From Bacilli bacterium (lineage in GTDB: Bacteria > Bacillota_I > Bacilli_A > RF39 > UBA660), in assembly GCA_016290195.1 (NCBI GenBank), contig JAEETF010000029.1:1-35857 (forward strand): DNA of 35,857 nucleotides, given 5' to 3'. The notes beneath the pieces were generated by a model that saw only the letters and a list, made by a program, of their open reading frames with translations, was not told the DNA's origin and did no database searches. Below, in pieces: positions 9,061-17,984 of the stretch (positions are counted from its first letter, which is position 1; the number at the start of each line of letters is the position of its first letter). Position numbers and translations under genes: made by a program.

Positions 9061-10284
9061 TTATTCATACATATGAGTGCGAGCATATTCGATTAAAGCA
9101 GCACTTCCTTTGGCAGTTGGATGGATGCCATCACTTCTACAATATCCTTCTTTACAAGCACCATTTTTATCTTTCATAACTGGTGCAGAATTTAAAAATT
9201 TAACATCTAATTCTTCACACATCTTACCTATATAATAATTTAATTTATTAATTTTATCATTATTTATACCTGTTGTTTCTTCATCAAAACTTCCATCAAC
9301 AGGAGGAATTGATTGAATAATTAATTTTGTATCAGGACTTACTTCTTTTATTTTTGTTATTAATTCAGTATATTTTTCATAAAAATACTCAGCAGACATA
9401 TATGCAGCACTATTTGTACCTAAAGTCATTATAACCATTTCAGGTTGATACTTTTCAAAATTTTCTACAAATGTTCTATCAGTATCTTGATGATTTATAT
9501 ATATAGGTGATGTAAGAGCTGTTTCTGGAGTTATTGAAATTTGATGCCATAACTGAGTTCCAGGTATTTCATCATTTATAACATAATAAAGTGCCATAGA
9601 ATCACCAGCAAAAATTATATTATCTATATAATCTTCTCCACCATCTTCAGTTTCTTTTAAAGTAACACCTTCAAATAAACCATCTAAAGTAAAATCTTTA
9701 ACACTCATATTAAGTGGTGAATTTTTAGTAACTTCTACTTTTCTAGTAACAGATTCTTTATTACCACTTTTATCACTAACTTCATATGTTAATATATATT
9801 CTCCTTCTTTAGAAGTATCTACTTCGCCACTTACTTTTACTTCTTCAGTAATATCACCGTCACTATTATCAAGAGCAACATAGCCTGGATCTTTAAATTT
9901 GCTATCAAGCATAACTATAATTTCTTTACCACCTTTTAAAGTTATAACTGGTTTTTCTTTATCTATTACTTCTATCTTTTTAACAACACGATACTCTTTA
10001 TCATTCTTAACATAAATATATGTAACATTATATGTACCTGCTTTAGAAGTATCAACATCACTTTCTACTGTAACATTAGTAGTAACATCTATATCTTTAT
10101 ATGTAGCTTTAAAATCATTTTCAAAAGTACCACCAACATTTACTTCTGTATTTTGAATTTCTACTTTAAAATCTTTACCTAATTTACCAAGTAAACTACA
10201 AATAATTAGTATTATTCCAATTAAGCAAAAAAGAGCAATTAAAACATTCATTACTTTAATTTTTCTACGTCTTCTTCTTTTCAT
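9061..10284 (-). CDS. Membrane-anchored SGNH/GDSL hydrolase with two Ig-like (DUF5011-type) domains
   Basis: N-terminal TM; repeated DKEKPVITLKGG/DNSDGDITEEVKVSGEVDTSKEGEYILTYEVSDKSGN; GDS, LGTN, DGIHP catalytic blocks. Confidence 0.85.
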   Translation of the reverse strand: MKRRRRRKIKVMNVLIALFCLIGIILIICSLLGKLGKDFKVEIQNTEVNVGGTFENDFKATYKDIDVTTNVTVESDVDTSKAGTYNVTYIYVKNDKEYRVVKKIEVIDKEKPVITLKGGKEIIVMLDSKFKDPGYVALDNSDGDITEEVKVSGEVDTSKEGEYILTYEVSDKSGNKESVTRKVEVTKNSPLNMSVKDFTLDGLFEGVTLKETEDGGEDYIDNIIFAGDSMALYYVINDEIPGTQLWHQISITPETALTSPIYINHQDTDRTFVENFEKYQPEMVIMTLGTNSAAYMSAEYFYEKYTELITKIKEVSPDTKLIIQSIPPVDGSFDEETTGINNDKINKLNYYIGKMCEELDVKFLNSAPVMKDKNGACKEGYCRSDGIHPTAKGSAALIEYARTHMYE

Positions 10285-10313
10285 AGTATCACCATTATAA
10301 TTATTGCACACGT

Positions 10314-11090
10314 TTATTTTTTAGTCAATAAAGTAAATGAAAGTAAAAATAGTATTATACCTATTATTAATGAATATAAATTATCTATTTTTATTGTTAA
10401 AAATAGTATTATTATTGATCCAATAGTAAAACCTATAATAGAACTATATAATTCACTTTTATTTCGTTTTAATAATATATGTATAATTCTCGATATTATA
10501 ATTAATCCAAATATAATACCAAATAGAAATGGTATTGTATATTTTAAATAAGAAATTATAAAATAATGTGAAAATAAAGTTAATACAAACTCATAACAAT
10601 CAAGTATCATAAAAATTGCTGTACCACTAATACCAGGTACAATACTTGTAAATGCTTCAATTATACCAAGAAAAAAAATACTAATAAATGAATAATTTAT
10701 AATATTAAAACTATTATTAATAAATTTTAAACTAAATACAATTAAAAATGATATTATTGTAATAATAATATTTTTTTTATTAAAATCTATTTCTTTTTTT
10801 AAATTATAAATACCTCTACTAATTAATCCTATAAAACAAAAAATAACAATATTATAATATTTTAATATTAAGTATTTTAGAAATATACTAGTAATAATAA
10901 TTGCAAGTAAAAAGCCTAAACATATAGGAAATAAAAATAAAATATTCTTTTTAATATTTTTTAAAGGATAACTCATTATTTCAATTATTTTATCATATAT
11001 ACCAAATGTAATAGCTAACATACTACCACTTACACCTGGTAAGACTTTACCTACACCAATAAAAAAACCCTTCACAAATAAATTAATCAT
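10314..11090 (-). CDS. DUF368 / PopT-like polyprenyl-phosphate transporter
   Basis: FVKGFFIGVGKVLPGVSGSMLAITFGIYDKIIE and second half FTSIVPGISGTAIFMILDCYE. Confidence 0.85.
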   Translation of the reverse strand: MINLFVKGFFIGVGKVLPGVSGSMLAITFGIYDKIIEIMSYPLKNIKKNILFLFPICLGFLLAIIITSIFLKYLILKYYNIVIFCFIGLISRGIYNLKKEIDFNKKNIIITIISFLIVFSLKFINNSFNIINYSFISIFFLGIIEAFTSIVPGISGTAIFMILDCYEFVLTLFSHYFIISYLKYTIPFLFGIIFGLIIISRIIHILLKRNKSELYSSIIGFTIGSIIILFLTIKIDNLYSLIIGIILFLLSFTLLTKK

Positions 11091-11112
11091 TTTATCACCT
11101 AATAAAAGATAT

Positions 11113-11298
11113 TTATTTATGTGGGTTTTTAGTATTTAAATTTATAATCAATATTATACCTAATAAAACAATAGACATACCTATTAAAAATGTTTTAATA
11201 TTTTCAAGGTCTATAAATGCTATAATCAAAAAAGATATCATTAAACATAATAAAACAATTTGTAATATCTTCCACTTCACTAGAAACATCACTTCCAT
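11113..11298 (-). CDS. Small two-TM membrane protein
   Basis: 61-aa hydrophobic ORF directly upstream of the DUF368 gene. Confidence 0.45.
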   Translation of the reverse strand: MEVMFLVKWKILQIVLLCLMISFLIIAFIDLENIKTFLIGMSIVLLGIILIINLNTKNPHK

Positions 11299-11387
11299 AA
11301 CTATTGTAACATAAAATCATAAATATTAATATACTAATATTATTGTAATATTTTAGGCATTATTATATAATTGTTTTGGTGATTAAA

Positions 11388-11948
11388 ATGAGTATACTAA
11401 TTATAGGTGCTGATACAAAGCAAGGACTTTTTTTTACTGAACAATTAAATAAATTTGGATATGAATTATTTGTGACTGGTAAAAATAAATTTAAAATTAA
11501 TAAAATTAAAGAAAATATTTCAGATAAAATAGAAACAATAACTATAGATCTTGCTAGTATTTATAATTGTAAAAAATTATTTAATCAATTATCTAAAGAA
11601 AATATTAATATTGTAATTAATTGTACAAATATTTTATCAAATAAAAACTTTTTAGATACATCAATTGATGAAGACTTAGATTTAATTGATAATAATATAT
11701 GTTCAATTCATACTATTACAAAATTATTTCTAACATATTTTGAAGAAAAAAATAATGGGTATATATTTAATTATAATTCAAATGAAAATACTTCCATAAC
11801 AAATAATGCTTGTAATGAATATCTAAATAAATTAACTAAATCAATTAATTATGAACTAGTAAAAAAAGAAAAAAATGTACAAGTAATATCTTTTAATGAA
11901 AATAACAAACAAGAAGTTATTAATAAAATTAATACAATAAAAAAATAG
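11388..11948 (+). CDS. Degenerate short-chain dehydrogenase/reductase-like protein
   Basis: ILIIGADTKQGLFFTEQLNKFGYELFVTGKN Rossmann-like start, NIVINCTNI; canonical SDR motifs eroded. Confidence 0.65.
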   Translation: MSILIIGADTKQGLFFTEQLNKFGYELFVTGKNKFKINKIKENISDKIETITIDLASIYNCKKLFNQLSKENINIVINCTNILSNKNFLDTSIDEDLDLIDNNICSIHTITKLFLTYFEEKNNGYIFNYNSNENTSITNNACNEYLNKLTKSINYELVKKEKNVQVISFNENNKQEVINKINTIKK

Positions 11949-11963
11949 GTTAATCCTATTTTT
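11941..11963. terminator. Bidirectional terminator containing both convergent stop codons
   Basis: AAAAATAGG-TTAAT-CCTATTTTT. Confidence 0.8.
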
Positions 11964-12825
11964 TTTCATCTAATTCTATATCAGCTATATGTTTAGGATG
12001 TCTTTTAGAAATTGGAAGAGTTTCAATCCATTTTTCCCCATCCCATTTTTTTAAAGCGTTTTCTCCATACCATTTTTTCATAACTGCTTCGACATTATTA
12101 TATGAATAATACTGTCTACCTTCAAATTCATATAATCTAAATGGATATACATCTTCTTTTGGAAATATTGGTTCTCGCATTATTTTTTCCCATGGAATTG
12201 CTATTGTTTGAGAAGCATATTTACTATCTTTATTTTTTCTACCATATTTCTCAGCTTTTCTTAATATAATTTTTTTAAGCCATAATGCTTTAAAGCCTAA
12301 ATTATCAAGTAAAACCATAGGTATCATAAGTGCTCTAATTGGTAATCTTTTAAGTTCATCCCAAATTTTATTATTTGCTACATTATCATAAATAACAATA
12401 TCAATAAAAATGCCATCGCCATCACATTTATTACGTAATAATGTATTTACTTCTTTAACATAGGTGCCTTTTTTTCTAATTTTCATAGATGGTATTAAAA
12501 CGTTATATCTATCATCTGTTTCAAAACAATGAAAATAGAATTTATCCGATAAATCTCTTTTTAATGCATCAATAAATCTTAACCAGTCTTCCTTCTTTAT
12601 ACAAACATCGATATCATCATCCCAAGGAATAAATCCCTTATAATTATATATACCTAAGGCTGATCCAGCTATAAGTGCATAATCTATTTTATTTTTAACA
12701 CATATACGATGCAACTCATCCATTATTTCTAATAATTCCATTTGAAGTCTTCTAACAGTAATTTTTTTACCACTTGAAGTTTTTAAATAATAGATATTAT
12801 CATCGATAATACAATCTTTCTTCAT
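11956..12825 (-). CDS. LicD family (phosphorylcholine transferase-like) protein
   Basis: LQMELLEIMDELHRICVKNKIDYALIAGSALGIYNYKGFIPWDDDIDV. Confidence 0.92.
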   Translation of the reverse strand: MKKDCIIDDNIYYLKTSSGKKITVRRLQMELLEIMDELHRICVKNKIDYALIAGSALGIYNYKGFIPWDDDIDVCIKKEDWLRFIDALKRDLSDKFYFHCFETDDRYNVLIPSMKIRKKGTYVKEVNTLLRNKCDGDGIFIDIVIYDNVANNKIWDELKRLPIRALMIPMVLLDNLGFKALWLKKIILRKAEKYGRKNKDSKYASQTIAIPWEKIMREPIFPKEDVYPFRLYEFEGRQYYSYNNVEAVMKKWYGENALKKWDGEKWIETLPISKRHPKHIADIELDEKK

Positions 12826-13010
12826 ATAAACACCTAATATAATTATAATCCTTTTTTCCCAATATTTAAACCTTTATTTTACATATTTAATTTTTAAAAG
12901 CTTTCAATCTATAATTTACAATAATATTACTTTTTTGCTCACTAAAAAATGGTGTTTTTTTTAATAATTCTAAATGTAATTTTATATTATCAAAAAAAAA
13001 TGTAAATAAA

Positions 13011-13027
13011 AACACTTATAAAGTGTT
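13011..13027 (-). terminator. Intrinsic terminator of the HA-repeat gene
   Basis: Minus AACACTT-TAT-AAGTGTTTTTATTT. Confidence 0.75.
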
Positions 13028-13032
13028 AATAT

Positions 13033-14463
13033 TTATTTCTTTAAAGTAAGTTTTTTAGATATATCCAAGTTTTCTAAAAAATCATTATTGATTTCCTTTA
13101 TATCTGCTGCTGATAGATTATCATATGTTATACCGCTTCTTTCATAGCAACATAACAATGAATAAAACCTACTTTCTAATTCTCTACGTTTTTTATCCAG
13201 ATTATTCTCAGTTATTTTTTCGCTTTGCAATTTATTATCAATATTATCAGAAAACCATTTAATTCCTATACTTTCTAATAATTGAACTTTTCTAACATCT
13301 AAATGAGTATTATTTCTACCCTTGTATGCTTGTTTTTGAGATGCTAACCAAGTTCCTATTGTTATGCCATTTTCATCGTAATTAATACCATCACTGGTTT
13401 TGAAATCACTCGCAATATTTATATTTCCATAATATTCATAATACTTCTTAGTCAGTTCATATTTTTTATACCAATTATTTTCATATACATTACATTCAAA
13501 GCGCATACCTATTTCAGTTAATAATTCAATTTGCTTAGAACTAAGTATTCGTCCACCATTTTTTTGATATGCTTGTCTTTGTGCCGCAATCCATACACCA
13601 AGTTGTATTCCATTTTCATTATAATCAATACCGTTTACTGTCTTAAAACGAGAAGATATTTCTAAATTACCATAATGTTCATAATATTTTTTAGCTAATT
13701 CATATTTATAAAGCCAATCTTTAGCAGCATTGATTATTTCAAAGCGCATATTAATTCTATTTAACAATTCAATTTGTTCTTTTTCTATTATCCTACTACC
13801 TCTTTTTTGATATGCTTGTCTTTGTGCTGATAACCAAGCACCAAGTGAATGGCCATTTTCATCATAGTTAATACCATCTATTGTTTTAAAGCTAACTGGT
13901 ATTTCTAAATCGCCATAATGTTCATAATACGTCTTAGCTAAATTATAATATTTCATCCAACTATCAACACGACTAGTACATTCAAAACGCATACCAATAT
14001 TAGTTAGCAAATTTATTTGTTCTTTACTCAAATTTTTTTTAATTCTGTCACTTCTTAATGATGTTATCCAAGCACCAAGTTGTATACCATTTTCATCATA
14101 ATCAATACCATCTAATGTTTTAAAACGAGAAGATATTTCTAAATTACCATAGCGTTCATAATACTTTTTTGCTAGTTCATATTTTTGATGCCATCTAATA
14201 TTATTATTATTTTGTTCAAAATTAATGCCAATTTCTTCTAATAACTTAATTCTTTCTTTATCAATAGTATATGTTCCAATTCCTTTATAGGCTTGTCTTT
14301 GAACATGAATCCAACTGCCTAATGCGACACCATTTTTATCATAATCAATGCCATTTATTGTTTTAAAACGAACTGGTATTTCTAAATTACCATAATATTC
14401 ATAATATTTTTTAGCTAATTCATATTTTTGACACCAATTATTATTTCTTTTATTTTTTTCCAT
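13033..14463 (-). CDS. Protein of five tandem helicase-associated (HA, PF03457-like) repeats
   Basis: Five units of about 80 aa, W..KYELAKKYYE.YGNLEI...FKT..GI.Y.ENG..LG.W...QR.AY......LL..IG..F; no helicase motifs. Confidence 0.85.
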   Translation of the reverse strand: MEKNKRNNNWCQKYELAKKYYEYYGNLEIPVRFKTINGIDYDKNGVALGSWIHVQRQAYKGIGTYTIDKERIKLLEEIGINFEQNNNNIRWHQKYELAKKYYERYGNLEISSRFKTLDGIDYDENGIQLGAWITSLRSDRIKKNLSKEQINLLTNIGMRFECTSRVDSWMKYYNLAKTYYEHYGDLEIPVSFKTIDGINYDENGHSLGAWLSAQRQAYQKRGSRIIEKEQIELLNRINMRFEIINAAKDWLYKYELAKKYYEHYGNLEISSRFKTVNGIDYNENGIQLGVWIAAQRQAYQKNGGRILSSKQIELLTEIGMRFECNVYENNWYKKYELTKKYYEYYGNINIASDFKTSDGINYDENGITIGTWLASQKQAYKGRNNTHLDVRKVQLLESIGIKWFSDNIDNKLQSEKITENNLDKKRRELESRFYSLLCCYERSGITYDNLSAADIKEINNDFLENLDISKKLTLKK

Positions 14464-14520
14464 AAAAACACCCCTGTAGTGGTTGTTATTATACACTGAT
14501 TCTATTTTTATGTAAAGAAA

Positions 14521-14538
14521 AACACTTATAAAAGTGTT
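14521..14538 (-). terminator. Intrinsic terminator of fhs
   Basis: Minus AACACTT-TTAT-AAGTGTTTTTC, overlapping the fhs stop codon. Confidence 0.75.
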
Positions 14539-16177
14539 AAAAGATACCTACTATTTCTTCATTATCATCTATATCTATTTTTTCATAATTAGGTATTTTT
14601 GGTAAACCTGGCATAGTTAATATGTCACCAAGAAGTATTGTTATAAATCCAGCACCATTATAAAGTTTAATATTTTTTACATGTATATCATAATTAGTTG
14701 GATATCCTAATTTATCTTTATCATCAGAAATAGAATACTGTGTTTTAGCAACACATATTGGAAGTTTACCAAAACCTAATTTTTCTAATCTATCTATTTC
14801 TTCTAAAGCTTTATCACTATATATAACATTACTTGCATGATATATTTCTTTAGCTAATTTCTCTAATTTTTCTTGTAATGAATCATTTAAATCATAAATA
14901 TATTTTAAATCTCTTTCTTCACAATTTTTTAAAACTTTATTAGCTAAATCTATTGCCCCATGACTACCTTTATAATAAGCAGTTGAAATACTAAATGAAA
15001 TGTTTTCTTTATCGCAATATTCTTTTACAATATTAATTTCAGAATCATAATCTGTATTATATTTATTTAAACATACTACTAAATTAATATTAAATTTCTT
15101 TAAATTATCAATATGAGCTTTTAAATTACATAAACCATTTTTTACTGCATCAACATTTTCAGTTAATAATGCGTCTTTTTTAATACCAGCATTATATTTA
15201 AGAGCTTTAATTGTTGATACTAATACAATACAACTTGGCTTAATATTAGCAAATCTACATTTAATATCAAGGAATTTTTCTGCTCCTAAGTCAGAACCAA
15301 ATCCTGCTTCTGTTACTACATAATCAGCTAAATTCATAGCAGTTTTAGTAGCAATTATTGAATTACACCCATGAGCTATATTAGCAAATGGTCCTCCATG
15401 AATAATTACAGGATTATGTTCAAGAGTTTGTACTAAATTAGGTTTTAGTGCTTCTTTTAAAATAACAGTCATAGCACCATCTACTTTTAAATCTTTGGCA
15501 AAAACTGGTTTACCATCTTTTGTATAAGCTACTAATATATTACCTAATCTTTTCTTTAAATCTTTAATATTGCTTGCTAAACATAAAATAACCATTATTT
15601 CACTAGCTGCAGTTATATTAAATCTATCATCTCTTTTTAAACCTTTACCATCTATATCAATTGATATATTTCTAAGTGCTCTATCATTTAAATCTAAACA
15701 TCTTTCAAATTTAATAGTATTAATATCAATATTTAATTCATTACCAAAATATATGTGATTATCTATAGCCGATGCAAGTAAATTATTAGCACTTGTAATC
15801 GCATGAAAATCACCATTAAAATGAAGATTAATATCATCCATAGGAACAACTTGTGAATATCCACCACCTGTTGCACCACCTTTAAGTCCAAATACTGGTC
15901 CAAGAGAAGGTTCACGAAGAGCAGCTATTGCTTTCTTTCCTAATTTATTTAAAGCATCTAATAGTCCAATACTTACAGTTGTTTTTCCTTCACCAAATGG
16001 TGTTGGATTAGTTGCTGTTACAAGTATTAAATGACTATTTTTACTTTTATTTAAAGGATTTATTTTAGCTTTATATTTTCCATAAAAATCTATATTATCT
16101 TCTAATCCTAAGTTTTTAGCAATCTCACTAATTGGTAACATTTTTGATGAATGTGCAATTTCAATATCTGATTCCAT
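14537..16177 (-). CDS. fhs: Formate--tetrahydrofolate ligase
   Basis: TATNPTPFGEGKTTVSIGL, REPSLGPVFGLKGGATGGGYSQVVPMDDINLHFNGDFHAI. Confidence 0.97.
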   Translation of the reverse strand: MESDIEIAHSSKMLPISEIAKNLGLEDNIDFYGKYKAKINPLNKSKNSHLILVTATNPTPFGEGKTTVSIGLLDALNKLGKKAIAALREPSLGPVFGLKGGATGGGYSQVVPMDDINLHFNGDFHAITSANNLLASAIDNHIYFGNELNIDINTIKFERCLDLNDRALRNISIDIDGKGLKRDDRFNITAASEIMVILCLASNIKDLKKRLGNILVAYTKDGKPVFAKDLKVDGAMTVILKEALKPNLVQTLEHNPVIIHGGPFANIAHGCNSIIATKTAMNLADYVVTEAGFGSDLGAEKFLDIKCRFANIKPSCIVLVSTIKALKYNAGIKKDALLTENVDAVKNGLCNLKAHIDNLKKFNINLVVCLNKYNTDYDSEINIVKEYCDKENISFSISTAYYKGSHGAIDLANKVLKNCEERDLKYIYDLNDSLQEKLEKLAKEIYHASNVIYSDKALEEIDRLEKLGFGKLPICVAKTQYSISDDKDKLGYPTNYDIHVKNIKLYNGAGFITILLGDILTMPGLPKIPNYEKIDIDDNEEIVGIF

Positions 16178-16230
16178 TTAAATCACCTCATTAATGATTA
16201 TACTATGTTTTAGCTATTTATGCACGAAAA

Positions 16231-16247
16231 AAAAGCTATTAGCTTTT
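16231..16247 (-). terminator. Intrinsic terminator of the lipoprotein gene
   Basis: Minus AAAAGCT-AAT-AGCTTTTTTTT, overlapping the stop codon. Confidence 0.7.
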
Positions 16248-16755
16248 ATTCTGTATATATTCCATTGATTTTATCCATATTTTCACTAGTTAATGGATCA
16301 ATAATCCACTTATTATCTTTTTTAGTAAATGTTAAAGAAATAGTATACTTAATTTGTTTTTTTGTATCTTTCATTATGCCTAAACGACGTTTCATAATTT
16401 CATCTTCATTTTCAATACTTAAATCTGAAATAATTTTTTCAAGTCCTGATTTAACATCACTATAATCATTAACTTCTATTAAAACATCTACTGTTGCTTT
16501 ATCACCATCTATTCTTTCTTCTAATATTTTATATTCTAAATCTTGATAATGTTTTTTCATAACACTACGGTATTTTTCTTTATTTTCATTACTTAAATCC
16601 ATTTTATCTATTTCTAAATCTAAATCATTTAATACTTCCTTATGTAATGATTGATATCTACCTAAAAATATTTCTGCTTGCTTTGTTGGAGTATTATTTA
16701 AACTTACTTCACAACCACAAAGTAATAATAACAATAAAGCTATAAATTTTTTCAT
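16246..16755 (-). CDS. Putative lipoprotein
   Basis: MKKFIALLLLLLCGCEVS signal peptide with lipobox-like end. Confidence 0.75.
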   Translation of the reverse strand: MKKFIALLLLLLCGCEVSLNNTPTKQAEIFLGRYQSLHKEVLNDLDLEIDKMDLSNENKEKYRSVMKKHYQDLEYKILEERIDGDKATVDVLIEVNDYSDVKSGLEKIISDLSIENEDEIMKRRLGIMKDTKKQIKYTISLTFTKKDNKWIIDPLTSENMDKINGIYTE

Positions 16756-16843
16756 TTTATCACCTTCTATAGTTATATTGTATTTTTTTATAAATTTTAT
16801 TCATAAAATGCGTTAAATTGCGTAAAGTATGAATATATCTATA

Positions 16844-16871
16844 TTGACTTGTTAAGGGTTAATGTTACAAT
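16844..16871 (+). promoter_or_regulatory. Promoter of the 349-aa ORF
   Basis: TTGACT-N16-TACAAT followed by SD gaggtgac. Confidence 0.65.
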
Positions 16872-16891
16872 TAAAGTAGAGGTGACTATAT

Positions 16892-17941
16892 ATGAATCGT
16901 ATGAATTTACTTGCAAATAGATATCTTATTAGAACTTATGCATATAGATTTAAAGCAGCTGGTATTGTTTTAGAAGAAGATGAGCTTGTCAAAAAATTAG
17001 AAAACTTAGATGAGACTGCACTTAAAAATACTTTAGGAAAAATACTTTTTAAAGATAAAAATCAAATTCTTGAATCTATTAAAGCATTAAATATTCAAGC
17101 ATATATAGTTAATAAAGATGATAGTATTGATAAACTTAAAGAAGATGCGAAAAAGAAATTAAATTTATCTGACATATCCGAATTTCAAAATGGTAATAAA
17201 AGATACTTTAAATTTACTGATAGAAATGGTGACATAGCCGTTACTAAAAATTTAAATAGTAATGCTCGTGATTTATTTTTAGATATTTTGAGTAGTGATA
17301 CTTTTGTAGATAAAAATGATGGTAAAAGTAATGCTGAAGATATATTCAAAGCACTTAAAAAGAGAAAACTAATTGAAGTTAAACTTAATAGTTCAACTAA
17401 TATTGAAAATGAAAAATCTAAACGTACTAAAGCAATTATTAAAGAATTTCAAAAACATTTTCCTAATAAAAAAATTGAGTATTCAATAGAAGAACAATTA
17501 TTCATTGTTAGAGATGAAAAAGAAGATAAAATATTAGCTATTGATAATGTTAATGGTAAATTAAAAATTAAACAATTAACTCAAAATAAATATGATAATA
17601 ATGATAATGGTGAAAAAGAACAAACTGCAGCACCTATTAATGAACAAGAAATAATTATTGAGATAGAAAATGATTCAGAAATTAATAATATTATCAATAA
17701 TGGTATTGATAATGATGTTAGTGATGAAATAATAACTTCACAAGTTCAAAATGTTATTAATAGAAAATATTCAAGATTTGCAAGCTATGCAGGTATGGCA
17801 TTAATTATTTCTAATTTAATTAATAATGCTAGAAATAATGGTCATGATAACAGTAATAACTTATCACGTGGTAAAGCATATGTTCTAACAAATGGAAGAA
17901 ATATTTTTACACCTTCAGATGAAGTTCCACAAACCGCATAA
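16892..17941 (+). CDS. Hypothetical 349-aa protein
   Basis: Own promoter, SD and terminator; no recognised family. Confidence 0.75.
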   Translation: MNRMNLLANRYLIRTYAYRFKAAGIVLEEDELVKKLENLDETALKNTLGKILFKDKNQILESIKALNIQAYIVNKDDSIDKLKEDAKKKLNLSDISEFQNGNKRYFKFTDRNGDIAVTKNLNSNARDLFLDILSSDTFVDKNDGKSNAEDIFKALKKRKLIEVKLNSSTNIENEKSKRTKAIIKEFQKHFPNKKIEYSIEEQLFIVRDEKEDKILAIDNVNGKLKIKQLTQNKYDNNDNGEKEQTAAPINEQEIIIEIENDSEINNIINNGIDNDVSDEIITSQVQNVINRKYSRFASYAGMALIISNLINNARNNGHDNSNNLSRGKAYVLTNGRNIFTPSDEVPQTA

Positions 17942-17949
17942 TGCGGTTT
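17931..17949 (+). terminator. Intrinsic terminator whose loop is the stop codon
   Basis: AAACCGCA-TAA-TGCGGTTTTTTT. Confidence 0.85.
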
Positions 17950-17962
17950 TTTTAGTAAAAGA

Positions 17963-17984
17963 AAAAATCACTAATGTGATTTTT
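17963..17984 (-). terminator. Intrinsic terminator of the coiled-coil repeat gene
   Basis: Minus AAAAATCAC-ATTA-GTGATTTTTTC. Confidence 0.8.

Noticed and set aside
13033-14463. The HA-repeat gene's regular repeats as a CRISPR or DNA satellite
   Set aside because: Period is about 234-243 bp, in frame, and conserved at protein rather than DNA level; not a CRISPR array.
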